Positions 9,684-21,040 of a stretch of DNA of 64,000 nucleotides are shown piece after piece (within the stretch, counting starts at the first letter, position 1; each line of letters begins with the position of its first letter). Below the pieces are notes generated by a model. The model was not told the origin of the DNA and did not search any database. It saw only the letters and a program-made list of their open reading frames with translations. This DNA is from Pegoplata infirma. Its lineage: Eukaryota > Arthropoda > Insecta > Diptera > Anthomyiidae. Made by a program: the position numbers and the translations under genes. The DNA lies in the NCBI GenBank assembly GCA_963921195.1, contig OY992539.1, positions 102,928,964-102,992,963 on the forward strand. The letters run 5' to 3'.

Positions 9684-11246
9684 AACAAGTAGAAAAGTTA
9701 AATTCGACTTTGCCGAATCTATGAATACCCTCCACAATGCATTTTTTTTAAAGGGTAGTACATTTTTTAACGTGAAAAACTTAACAATTTTGATTAGAAA
9801 TATTTTATTTGGAGTAAAAAACTCTTTTTTTGTCATTTTTTTTTTTTTAAAGAAAAATTACAATTTTTTTTTTTTTGGGTGTAAAATTTTTTTCGAGTGT
9901 AATTTTTTTTTACTGTAAAAATATTTCTTACACAAAATATTGTCATTTTTGTAAAAAAAAAAAAAAAATTTTTGTGTAAATTTTTTTTTGAGTGTAAAAT
10001 TTTTTTGAGTGTAAAATTTTTTTTGAGTGTAAAATTTTTTTCGAGTGTAATTTTTAAGTTACCAATGCTTTTAAAACTAAACAAGTTTAAAAAGCATTGC
10101 TTTAAAATTAAACAAGTTTGAAAAGCATTGTTTAGTTACACTCAAAAAAATAAAACTGTAAAGTTAACAAACTTTTTTTTGTTAACTCGAGTTTACTGGC
10201 TTTTTAGCAAATTTTTAGTTAAAATCAGCGTTTTAACTACTTTTTTTAGTTAAGTTCAATTTACGAAAAAAATAGTTTTGTACAAATTTGGAATTAATTT
10301 TTTTTGTTGACTTCAAAACTGAGTTTACGAATTTTTACTAATTAATTTGCTGATTTTTTGTAACATTTTTGTCAAGTCGAAAATTTTAAACATTTCTTGT
10401 GTAGCCTCCTATGCAAATCTCATTAGTCCTACTTAAGCTGAACTTAACGCTGTGAAAAATATATTTTTTTTTATTTAAAAAAAAAGGTTAGCTGAATTCA
10501 CCTAATAAAAAATGTTACGAAATTTTCAGCTGAATTTTTAGTTAAAATTACTGTTTTTTTGCTACATTCATTCTACGAAAAGTTAACTAAATATTTTTTG
10601 TTAAATTAACTAGAAATTTAGTAGGTTCAAAATCAGGTGTTTTTTTAGTTAAATTTAACTAAATTTTTTGCCAACTTTACAGTTTTTTTTTTTTGAGTGT
10701 ACCACCAATGCTTTTAAAACTTGTTAAAACACGTGGCATTTTAGATGAAACTAATCTGAAATTCAAGGTTTTGCTTATAACTTTTGAACCACTGGACCGA
10801 TTGAGCTGAAATTTAAAACCAAATAGACCCGGGGAACGGTAAAGATACGTGCCAAGCTTCAGTAGTCTTATTATTGTCTTTCGAAAGTTATCGTGTTTTT
10901 TATCTCGTAAATTCGCGAAATACCCTTGCCGAAATTTACTCTTTTGCTCATAACTTTTGAACCATTAGACCGATTTGGCTGGAATGCAATACCAACCTGA
11001 CCAGGTAAATGACAAACATGTATGCAAAACTTCAGTAGCCTCTGTAAAGTCTTTCAAAAGTTAGCGTGTTTTCTACGGACAGACAGACAGACGGACGGAC
11101 GGACGGACATCGCTAGATCGACTTAAAATCGATCGAGGATCATAAATATATATACTTTATGGGGTCCTAGACCAATATTTCGAGGTGTTACAAACGGAAT
11201 GACAAACTTATATATACCCTCTATCAGTAGAGTGGAGGGTATAAAA
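9684..11246 (-). mobile_element. HINE/DINE-1-like element, family B, with nested MITE
   Basis: Family B differs from A by the hairpin ATTCGGCAAAGTCGAATT (minus strand), the tip GTGGAGGGTATTCAT, and a second tip with AGTGGAGGGTATAAAA preceded by a TATATACCCTCTA palindrome. (GTCY)n is at about 11082-11108 beside CATCGCTAGATCGACTT. A degenerate TTGAGTGTAAAATTTTTT array occupies about 9890-10050. Interrupted by 10139-10699. Confidence 0.75.
10139..10699. mobile_element. CACTCAAAA-tipped MITE, AACTAAAAATTTAGTT family, copy 2
   Basis: 561 bp with TA on each side (10137-10138, 10700-10701). The tips are CACTCAAAAAAATAAAACTG and CAGTTTTTTTTTTTTGAGTG. Inverted copy of 8325-8979 with roughly 80-90 percent identity by eye. 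Nested in a family B HINE. Confidence 0.8.
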
Positions 11247-11431
11247 ATGATTAAAAAAAAATTCATAAAACTCATTTCAACAAAATGCAAATTTGTTTTT
11301 AATAAAACTAAATTGACAGTGATGTTTATTGAAAAAGCTTAAAAAGCTAAAACAAGCCAAAAAACTAAAAAACCAGCTTAAAGCTAAATGCAAAATTTTC
11401 CGTCGAAAAAATAAAATAAAAAAAAATACCA

Positions 11432-12235
11432 CCCGAGTAAAAAAATTGATATGACACAATATATAATTTAATATGGGTTCGTGTCTATTTTGATGTAAAC
11501 TTATACGAAAAATGGTTTCATAAGATTTGATCGAACATTATATAATAATATCAGATTATATTACTTTATATCGACTTTGATACGAGTTTTGGTCTAATCC
11601 AATGATATTAAATTATATCCAATTATATTAAAATTTATACAATTTTATAAATCGGATGTTTTTTAGTTTTTAATAAAAAGTTTAAAAATTAAAATAATAA
11701 AAATAAGTTGTTCTGAAAAAAACTAAGAAAAATTTCAAAAATGGGGTCATGTTAAACTTTATATAAAACACTTACAAAATATTCTCACAAATATTTGTCC
11801 TTGGAAAAACTTAGAAAAATTTGAAAAAATGGATTCATATAAAATTTTATATAAAACACTTAGAAAATATTCGTGATAAAAAAGTTGTGCTTGGAAAAAA
11901 CTTAGAAAAATAAAAAAATATGGAGTCATATGAAATTTTATATAAAACACTTTGAAAATATTCGCGATAAAAATATGTTCTTGGAAAAAACTTAGAAAAA
12001 TTAAAAAATAATGGAGGCATATAAAATTTTATATAAAACACTTAGAAATTTGGAATGATGCATGGGACCAGATGTTACAACATAAAGCTATGTATGACGA
12101 TATCTTAAAAAAATCGCACATCAAAATTTATTATATAAATTTATCTCGCAAGATATAGTGTCACACATGATCATATATGAAATAATATGACTATATAAAA
12201 GTATATAAGATCATATTGAATTATTTTTACTCGGG
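11432..12235. mobile_element. MITE with CCCGAGTAAAAA tips and ATATAATATGATTATA words
   Basis: The tips are CCCGAGTAAAAAAATTGATA and ...TTGAATTATTTTTACTCGGG. Both arms carry ATATGAT and ATATAAT words (for example TTATATAATAATATCAGATT). The core holds the 90-bp tandem array 11711-12050. No clear TSD (CA on both sides is possible). Confidence 0.7.
11711..12050. repeat. 90-bp tandem repeat, about 3.7 units
   Basis: Units begin TTGGAAAAAACTTAGAAAAA at 11801, 11891 and 11981, with a more diverged first unit from 11711. Each holds ATATAAAATTTTATATAAAAC, a near palindrome. Minus-strand frames of 63-64 codons here simply repeat with the array. Confidence 0.85.
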
Positions 12236-12479
12236 CACTGTAATTTTTTTCCTGACTTGTCGGACAAATTTGAAATCAGAAGGTCAAATTTGGAATTAGA
12301 AGGATCCATACTTTAGAAGATGTGGGCGTGTAAACAGCTCTTTTTTGACAATATTGACTTTTTGACAGCTTTTTAACATTTATATGCTCGGAAACCGTAA
12401 GTCGTACGACAAAGCTTAAAATTTTATTTAATTTTTTTTTTTAAATTTCAACAAAATATTTTTAAAACTATATTTGAAT

Positions 12480-12807
12480 TAGAGAGCGCGTGTTGTTTTT
12501 GTCTCACAATTATTCATGCTCACGACAGGAATTTTTAATCACGCACACTCACTCACGAGCATATTTTTATCTTACAATTTATACAAAAAAAAATTACAAA
12601 AACCAAAATTTCAAAAATTTTTAAAAATTTTCAGCAAAATTTAAGAATCGACTCACGCACACTTATTCATGCAAAAATCTTACTCACACACACATACTCA
12701 CGCAATTTTGTTCTCCACTCACAATCACGTAAGTAAAATTGAATTCAGTCACACTCACGCGTGAATTGCCTGAATCACGCTCAAACCTGCTTATGTGCCC
12801 GTCTCTA
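12480..12807. mobile_element. hAT-like MITE with CTCACGCACACTCAC words
   Basis: An exact 8-bp TSD ATTTGAAT (12472-12479, 12808-12815) flanks tips TAGAGAGCGCG and GGGCACATAA...reading outward to TCTCTA. The interior repeats ACTCACGCAC and TCACGAGCATA. A related fragment without its right end lies at about 29985-30070. Confidence 0.85.
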
Positions 12808-12815
12808 ATTTGAAT

Positions 12816-14829
12816 GTCCTTTTTTTCTGGGAAGGACACCATGGACTTCCAAAAACAAAATTTTGTATTAAAGTTTAAAATGTCCTTTTAACGCTATAAA
12901 AATTTCAGAGTGGTGTTTTTTCGAAAATTTTGAAAGTTTGTTAGAAAGAAAATTTTTGTATTTTTTTTAAATTTTTGCAAAAAATCAAATTGTTGGCTTT
13001 TGTAAGTTCTTTTGTGTTTTTTTACTTGAAAAACGTAAGTTTTACAGCATTTTTTGTTGAAATTTTTTTAAAATTTTTTTTTTTTTTTGTATGAATTTTA
13101 AATTTTTATAATTTTATAAAAAATATTAATTTTATAAGTATTTTCGTACGGCTTACTAAAAAATTTACAAAGCTCTATAAAATAACCAAAAATTAACAAA
13201 GCCAATGATCCGTCAGTTAAATTTCCCATGTATTTGCTCATATACATGTGTCGGCGTTTTGAAAGATCACATCGGAATTTAATTTTAGAGGAGCTCAAAG
13301 TTTCCCTGCTTTGCACTGTGGCCGAAATTAAAATAATAAGATCAATAAATGTTTTTGCACTGCATCGTTTACCTATACTTTACAGAAAAAAATTACGTTT
13401 TTACTTTTGGTTTGCATTCAATATTCGCACAGCTGTAAGCTGTCAAATATACATTTTCTGCAGCAAGTGGATTAAAAGAATTTGGGGCCTAATTACTCAG
13501 TGAGTTTTTCTTGACACTTTTAAGTCAATTGGTTATACATTTTGAGCCAAAAAGTTTTAAATGAAAGTAAAAGGTATGTTTTAACTCAAAAATAAATGTC
13601 TGTGGCCTGTGTGTATCTAGTTTATTATTAGTGCATTATAGAAGTTGACATTTGTGATATAAACTATAGTTTCATGGACTGCAACTATTGAAATTCGATC
13701 GTATTCGGTCCAATTCCTGTTTTGTTTATTATTTTGGGTTATTTTTGTTGTGAAGTTTCAGTATGGCGTGCTAGTTCGCGCAAGTTGTTCGGTTATTTAG
13801 GGTCCATCTGCCTGTCCAAATAAACAGTATAAACGCGATACCACAATTTTCAATCGATTTGGCTAAAATTTGAAATTTAAGATTTTTTATCGAAACAAAA
13901 CCTATAAAATTTTTGACAAAATCGGTCCATTTTATCCCATAGCCCCCATGTTAATTTTCCCTTCCAGTTTAACTAAGAAGCCCTAACAATGGTATTTTTA
14001 CAAATATCCTCTTGAAATTCGACTGGTTATTTTTTTTGTAGCCATAAATAATCACTCTAAATTTTAACGGAATCGGAACATTTTAACTTCTAGTCCTCAC
14101 ACAGACCACCCTCCCGATATTCACATTAATTTCCCAAAATACATAAAAACACTGAAATAAATAAATATGGTTAAAATTAAATTCTTTATAAGTTTTATAA
14201 TCACAAATATGCATTGGGCTTTATTATTTTACATTTCCGAATTAAGCGCCGCTAGATTGGATGTTTCGGCCATTGTGCTTTGGCCTGTTCTTGCAGCAGA
14301 ATTAATCGTCGAAAACCCGTAATTTTTTCAGTGTTGTACTGTGTTATGTACAACCCATTTTTTTTTTTTTTTGTTCAGTGCAAATTAATCTTATCATACG
14401 GGATTTCAATTACATTCAATTGTAACAACATATTTAATTAAACTAAAACTTCTTTTGAACAGAAAGCTTTCCTTATTATAATAAAATTAATTTAAATAGA
14501 TAATATTATAAAAATTTTCTATTCACATATTTTATTAAAAAAAATCTGTACTAAGATATGATTAAAAGTTTTTTTATTGCAAGTTATTTTTTGTAACTTT
14601 ACATATCTTGTCTTCAATGTTCTTTGTATTATATAGCATAAGGAAAGTAAAATCGTGATTAGCTGAATAATCCTACGCATATTAAACAAATTTCATGTCA
14701 AAGGTTTCAATTTTTAAGAATTTCATAAAATTTATAATGGGTTTTAAAATGATTACTCTAGCTCGAGTTGGGTATTCCCAAGTCTCCCATCGAGACCCAT
14801 ACTTAAAAATAAATTCTTGTCAATTACTA
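12816..14829. other. Non-coding stretch without recognised gene
   Basis: AT-rich, with T tracts near 13070. A 91-codon frame at 13228-13503 has no recognisable motif. At about 13800-14150, phrases such as AATCGGTCCATTTTATCCC and GGAATCGGAACATTTTAACT recall the non-coding tails of fly transposons, but I cannot assign a family. AATAAATAAAT occurs at about 14155. Confidence 0.3.
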
Positions 14830-16210
14830 CACTCAAAAGAAAACTTCTGTCAAAAAATCTGTGAAATGACTTTCAATTTAGAATTACAAATTTTTAGCAG
14901 ATTTTTCTGCTGAACTGAACAGAAGCAGAATTCTCTGCCATTCAATTTCTGAAAACAACCAAAATTCTACAGAACATTTACTGATTCTGTTTGCTAAGTT
15001 TAAAAAAGTTTTTGTGCAGATTTTCAGCAGATTATTTTGCTAATTTAACTGATATTTTTGCTGTGTTATTTATACTTAACCGTTTTTAAGCATTTTGCGC
15101 ATGTGGCACAAACTTTGAACATTTGACAACCCCTAGTGAAATTTTATGAGGAAAATATTTGTGGAACATTTTAACCCTCTAAATCAGTGGTCGGCAGAAA
15201 GAGGTAACATTTTTACACTTTTCTAAAACATAGCTTCATCTACCCGCTTTTTTAAATGCTACCATGACACTAAATAAAATATTTGTATTTTTAATGCTCT
15301 CACAATCAGTTGAGAGTTTCGTTGACGTTCGGGTTGTCTACGTGCAAATAGGCAATTTCATTATGCACCTGGGTGCAATGGGTGCCGACCACTGCTCTAA
15401 ATGGACGTTTTATTAGACTTCTGTGTTTAGTTTTTGAAAAAGGACTAAAATAACCCCTTAAAATGGCAGTTATAGGGTTAAAATTTCATTAAATCAAATT
15501 TTGAAGCTCAGATGAGTTTTTATTACAGTATTTTTGACGTTTCCAAACGCCTTTGATAAAAAAATAAAAACTTCAGTGGGCTATAAAAAAGAAATCCGAA
15601 CTGACTTTGCAAAACCCTTTGGTGATTTTGTCCATTTGATAGTCTACTTTCAAATGGCGTTGAAGCCATTGAGGCTAATTTTTCTTGTTGCACAGTGTTA
15701 TAAGTGTGAGCGTTGTGTTATTTTTGGTTTCTATTCTTTCATGTGTGCCTGTTACGACATGTCGCTTGTTTTTGTTCATTCACATTAAGAATTTTATAAA
15801 ATTTTTAAATATACCAACGTACATACATATATTTTTTCCAATTTTATAAAAAAAAATATTTTTGAAAAAATACATTTTTACAGAAAACTTATTATTTGGC
15901 TTAAACTAAGTGTAATTTCTGCTTATATCAACAATTTTCTCCGCAGAAATTAGTAGATTTTTCTGCTGAAATCAGCAGTTTTTCTGCTGAAATCAGCAGT
16001 TTTTTCTCCTGCAAGTAGCTGATTTTTCTGCTGAAATCAGCAGATTTTTCTGCTGTCTTGACAGATTTATCTGCTGATTTAACTTAGGTTATCACTACAG
16101 AAATTTAGCAAACCGCGTCTGCTAAAATCAGAAGATTTCTCATGTGGCTCAAAATGGGTGTATTTTCAGCAGATTTTTCTGCTGATTGTGCAGAGTTTTT
16201 ATTTTGAGTG
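14830..16210. mobile_element. CACTCAAAA-tipped element with CAGCAGATTTTTCTGCTG arrays
   Basis: 1381 bp, TA on both sides (14828-14829, 16211-16212). The tips are CACTCAAAAGAAAACTTCTG and CAGAGTTTTTATTTTGAGTG. Both arms are packed with GCTGAAATCAGCAG and CAGATTTTTCTGCTG words. The middle (about 15090-15880) is unrelated to the arms, is partly homologous to 24310-24700, and contains the small hAT-like element 15185-15394. Confidence 0.8.
15185..15394. mobile_element. 210-bp hAT-like MITE
   Basis: The tips CAGTGGTCGGCA and TGCCGACCACTG are typical of hAT elements and are flanked by an exact 8-bp TSD CTCTAAAT (15177-15184, 15395-15402). Nested in 14830-16210. Non-coding. Confidence 0.9.
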
Positions 16211-16234
16211 TAGAAAAAGTACCGCTATTCCATT

Positions 16235-16717
16235 TTACCAATAGTTGACAGTTGTCCTTGTTTTTTAACAAAAAATTTTCGATCGAAATTTAATTTTGTT
16301 TTTGTTATATTTCGATATTTTCGTAAATGTACAAACTTTCATGGTAATTTTACAAAAAAAAAATCTAATTAAGTCACGAGAATTCCTTGTAAATCAAAAA
16401 AAAATGTAAATTTAAATTTTTTTTTGTAAAAAACTTGTAAAATTACAAAAAATCTCGTTATTTTTACTAGAAATTCTCGTAAGCTAGAAGGTAGCACAAA
16501 ATCTAGTTTAGTCACAAGAAGTCCTTGAAATTATTATCGCGTCAAAAAATTAGTGAATTTACAACTTTATTTTGTTTGTAATTTTACAAGCTTTTTTTTA
16601 AACAATAAAATTAAAATTTTTACAAGGAACTTTCGTTAAATAGGAGCTAGCAAAAAATTTTTATATGATTTTTTTTTTTTTTTTTTATAATTTAGGAAGA
16701 TTTTTTTTTTTTGAGTG
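16235..16717 (-). mobile_element. CAC-tipped MITE, GTAAAATTACAAG / ACGAGAATTCTCGT family
   Basis: Inverted relative of 37684-38622 and 43506-44018, sharing TTGACAGTTGTCCTTG, TGTAAAATTACAAAAA and TAGAAATTCTCGTAAG. The right tip is TTTTTTTTTTTGAGTG. The left boundary is approximate. Confidence 0.5.
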
Positions 16718-17638
16718 CACTTCTTCTTCTGAATAAACCTGCCAATTTATTCCTTAAATAACAGAAAATGTTTTCAGTTAATTCACTATAGTTTAACAAA
16801 AATTTTCTATTCATAAATTTTATTAAAGAAATCTTTATTAGCATATGACAAAAAATTTCTTATTTTCAAGATATTTATTTTCATTTACTATGTCTTCAGT
16901 GGATCTTTGTATAATAATATACAGTAAAATCGGAATTAATTGAATAATCTTTCACATTTTTAAGTTATTTTATATCAAGAAATAGGTCTGCCTAGAGCCT
17001 AATCATTTTTTCTTAATTTACTTAAAAATTAAAATGTCGAAATAAAAACATATTTAGCTATTTTATATAAATGGTTTTAGTTTTTAAAAATTTCTTTAGA
17101 ATAAAAATTTCTGTAGATTCGTATAATCGAGGTTCTCCTTACCAAGTAAACATGCATATACAAACACAAAATTTGTGTGTGTTATGAATGTTGATTACAA
17201 ATTACACTCTGAATATCATTCAATAAATCATTGCAATAGTAATAACATTTTCTAAAGTAAATTTAAAGTAGCATGAAGATACACACACGCATACATGCAC
17301 GTACACACAATCTGAAAGATGTTTATGTATGCGTATGATTTGTGGATGTATGTGTAAGTTAATACAACGGATGATAAGTGATGTCAACACAATATATGCA
17401 AAAATTTACGTTTAAAATCCGCAAGAGAACTGTTAGCCAACTAAACTTACACTAATTTGACTTTACTTTTTTTTATATATTATATCACGCCCGTGAAAAC
17501 TTCAATACCGGTAATATAAAAAGCCTGATAATATAAGGATCAGAATTGGATTTCCGATTTATAAAATGTTTCCTACGGAGTCTCTATTTTATTAATATGT
17601 AGACGTTTATGTCTTTTAGAAAATAATAGAGGTTAGAG
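16718..17638. other. AT-rich non-coding DNA with a CA-rich patch
   Basis: Contains a dispersed ACACACACGCATACATGCAC-type patch (17280-17310) and no supported gene. This is among the few stretches in the first 20 kb where I see no transposon boundary. Confidence 0.35.
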
Positions 17639-17763
17639 AGTCTTGTTGCCAGCCCTGGAAATGTAGCAAAAGAGTATTTCTTTCAAAAAATACATGTATT
17701 TTGAAAAGTAATTTTAAAAAGTGCTCTTTTACCACCAGTGCCAGGGCTGGCAAGTAAGACTCG
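17639..17763. repeat. Short inverted repeat of GAGTCTT..TGCCAGCCCTGG
   Basis: GAGTCTTGTTGCCAGCCCTGG on the left is mirrored by CCAGGGCTGGCAAGTAAGACTC on the right, enclosing about 80 bp. CAGGGCTGGCAA is a hAT-like tip, but here it faces outward, so this may be the joint of two elements rather than one MITE. Confidence 0.45.
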
Positions 17764-17917
17764 GAATACCACTAATATTTCATAGAATAATATAAAAAAT
17801 AAAATTTAAAGACCTTCACTGGCATGCTATCATGTTCGTTCCAGTAAAAAATAATACTGACAATTTTTGTGCCTCTTTAAAGTGTTTTACCATTTGAAAT
17901 TAAGTGGAAGATGGGTA

Positions 17918-18313
17918 CACTAAGAAAATTATGTCATTAACTGTTTGTAGGTTATTTTAAAAAGTAATCAGTAAAGTTGTTTTAAAAGAAAAATCACTTA
18001 TTTTATAAAGGATTTAATTTTTTTACTATTTCTGTAGTTTAAAAAATATAATTTACTGTCTTAAAAACGAATTTTCTGTTACATTTATTTTCGGCAGTAA
18101 AAAATTTCTTCTATAGTTTTACTGTTTTTCGATACAAAATAAGTGAATATTCAGTAGTTTTTTAATGTTTTGGTTAGTCATTAAATTAACATTTAAAATT
18201 GACTGTAATGAGTTTTTATTTTAAATGAAAAAACAGTGGAATGGTTTTTAAATAAAATTTCATTTGTTTTAAGTGAATATTCACTGGAATTTACCTACAT
18301 AATTTTTTGAGTG
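17918..18313. mobile_element. CACT-tipped TA-flanked MITE related to H1
   Basis: 396 bp, TA on both sides (17916-17917, 18314-18315). Begins CACTAAGAAAATTATGTCAT, matching the H1 end at 46987 (CACTCAAAAAATTATGTCAT), and ends ATTTTTTGAGTG. Confidence 0.75.
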
Positions 18314-18473
18314 TAGATATTATGTTGAGTTAAAAAACATTATGTGCAAAAATTTAAAAAAAAGTATCTTTCCGTATCGTTCCCTGATTCATTTCATTTG
18401 GTTCCCCGTTTTATACCATTTCGTTCCCAGTTCCATCTCCATTAATTTTAAGACAGTTTCATTCCATTACGTA

Positions 18474-18660
18474 CTCCCAGAAAAGTTTTACAGTAACTAT
18501 TTACGGTTATTCAAAAAGTTTTTAGTTAAAGTTATTTCAAACGATTTATCGTTTGTTTTTCAATTAAGCTAAAATATTAAATAATTTATACAGTTGTAAA
18601 AACGATAAACTACAAAATTTACGGTAAAATATTTTTATCAGTTAAATTTTTTGTGACTGA
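18474..18660. mobile_element. 5' half of a CACCCAGAAAAG-tipped MITE
   Basis: Matches the left half of 37853-38264 (CCCAGAAAAGTTTTACA, CGATTTATCGTTTGTTTTTCAA, GTGACTGATTAT) and then stops where the 18.66-kb satellite-like structure starts. The complementary right half of the same family occurs separately at 60221-60464. Confidence 0.55.
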
Positions 18661-20608
18661 TTATCTTCTATATATATAAAGTAGTTACAAGACTGACTGG
18701 TGACTGATGACTGACTGACATACTAATCACGCATCATCCCTCAGCTAAAACCACTGAAGCTAGAGTCTTGAAATTTGGATTGTGGTTTTACCTCCCAGAA
18801 TACATATCCGCTACGCTGGGTTTTTGTAAATGTTGATTTTAAGGGGTAAAAACGAAGGGTTGAAAAAGGGGAAAAAGCGAGTACTTTGGTACTTCTTTTC
18901 TGAAAAAAAAATCCAAATTATTTGAAATGTAGGATCCTCTAACGGAAAAACATTCCCAAAAAAAGGACTTTCTGGAAATTCTGATTCCTAAGGGTGAAAA
19001 GGGGTAAAAAATGGTACTTTGGTACTTTTTTTATTTTTTGAAATTAAGGTCATACAAAATATTAAAATTTGCAATGGTGGTTCCAACATCGGAAAAAATT
19101 CTGAAAACGTACTTTTTTGAAATTCCGATTCTATTCTAAGGGGGGTAAAAAAGCGAGTACTTTGGTACTTTTTTTTCTGAAAAAAAAAAAAATCAATTAA
19201 TTCGAAAATTGGAATGTAGGATCCTCTTACGGAAAAACATTCCCAAAAAAAGTACTTTCTGGAAATTCGGATTCCTAAGGGTAAAAAGGGGTAAAAAATT
19301 GTACTTTGGTACTTTTTATATTTTTTGAAATTAAAGTCCTACAAAAAAAATTAAAATTTGAAATGTTGTTTCCAACAACGAAAAAAATTCTCAAAAAGTA
19401 CTTTTTCGAAATACCGATTCTAAGGGGATAAAAAGCGATCACAGTGGTACTTTTTATTTTTTCTGAAAAAAAATCCTATTAATTTGAAAATTGGAATGTA
19501 GGATCCTCTAACGGAAAAACATTCAAAAAAAAAAGTACTTTCTGGAAATTCGGACACCTAAGGGTAAAATGTGGTATAAAATGTACTTTGGTACTTTCTA
19601 AATTTTTTGAAACTTAGGTCCTACAAAAAAATTTTGCAATGTTAGTTCCAACAACGGGAAAAATTCTAGAAAAGTACTTTTTAGAAATTCCGATTCTAAG
19701 GGGGGTAAAAAATTGTATTTTGGTACTTATTATAATTCCTGAAATAATGGTCCTGGAAACTTTAAATTTGGAATGCAATGTAATTTAGCGAAACAAGATT
19801 TCTAAAGAAAGCAACTAATTTTTTGTTTTTAGCGCATGTAAGCGCATATTCGGGACGGAATAAAAGCCACATAGGACTAATCGGAATGTAACAGGGAATC
19901 AAATGGAATAAAACAGGAAACGAAATGGGGACTTGAAATTTGGAATATAGGTTCGCCTCCCGAAATATAGATTCGTTAAGGCTGAGTTTTTGGAAATGTT
20001 GATTCTTGGGAATAGGGGTAAAAAATGTATTTTGGTACTTTTTATATTTCCACAAACCACTGAAGCTTGAGACTTGAAATTTGGAATATATCTATGGGGA
20101 TAAAACGGGTAAAAAATGTATTTTGGTACTTTTTATATATACTTAAATAATGGTTTTATTAGCTTGAAATTTGGAATGTAGCATCCCTTGCTTAAATAAA
20201 GGTCATAGAAACTTAAAATTATGAATGTAGGATCCAATAACAGAAAAAACTATAAAAAATGTACTTTTTGGAAATTTCGATTCCAATCTAAGGGGATAAA
20301 AACGAGTACTATGGTACCTTTTATATTTTCTAAAATAATTATAATGGAAATTTGGAATGTAAGATTGTCCAGCGAAATAAAATATTCCCAAAAGAATAAC
20401 TTTTGGAAATTCTGATTCCTAAGGAAATTAATTAAAAAAGGGAAATATATTTTCTTAAATGATGAGCCTATTAACTTGAAATTTGGAATGTAGCATCCTC
20501 TAACGGGAAAAAATCCCCCATAAAATTACTTTTTGGTATTGTTTATATTTTCTTAAATAGAGGTCATAAAAACTTAAAATTAGGAATGTAGGATCCAACA
20601 ACAGAAAA
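18661..20608. repeat. Tandem, about 285-bp degenerate repeat (GTACTTTGGTACTTTTT type), left arm
   Basis: Starts CTATATATATAAAGTAGTTAC and GACTGACTGAC. Units contain GAAATTTGGAATGTAGGATC, CTAACGGAAAAACATTCCC, AAAGTACTTTCTGGAAATTC, GGGTAAAAAATGGTACTTT. The phrase TGTAGGATCCTCT recurs at about 18928, 19216 and 19498, giving a period near 285 bp made of two similar halves. Later units are more decayed. Frames inside are chance. Confidence 0.75.
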
Positions 20609-21040
20609 AACAAGTGTTAAATTCGGCTGTGCCGAATCTTTTATACCCTCCAACACTTAAAAAAAAACAGGGACGTCTTTTTTTCGCGGGGGGAGGGTTA
20701 CGTCGGTGGGACCTTCCTGGATCCAACTGCAAGACTTTGAACTTCTTTGGATATAAAAATGTTTCGTTTGCTAAGCAAAAGTACAAAAAACCTATAAAAA
20801 ATTGCTTTTTTTTTAGGTTTGTTTAGTTCTTAAGAGGGGAACTTTTTTCGCCCTGATCCGATTTTGCCCATGTTCGAACTTAACCAGCCCAATACCATAA
20901 GACATATTCGTGCCAAATTTCAGGAGTCTAGCTCTTTACTAAGGGCTGTATCGTGTCTTCCACAGACGGACAGACGGACGGACGGACAGACGGACATCGC
21001 TAGAATGTCTTAGAATGGATCACTGATCAATAATATATAT

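Noticed and set aside
13228..13503. 91-codon frame as a small gene
   Set aside because: No recognised domain, start context, intron signals or conserved pattern; indistinguishable from chance.
17639..17763. CAGGGCTGGCAA inverted repeat as a hAT MITE
   Set aside because: The hAT-like tips point outward rather than inward, and no 8-bp duplication flanks the pair.
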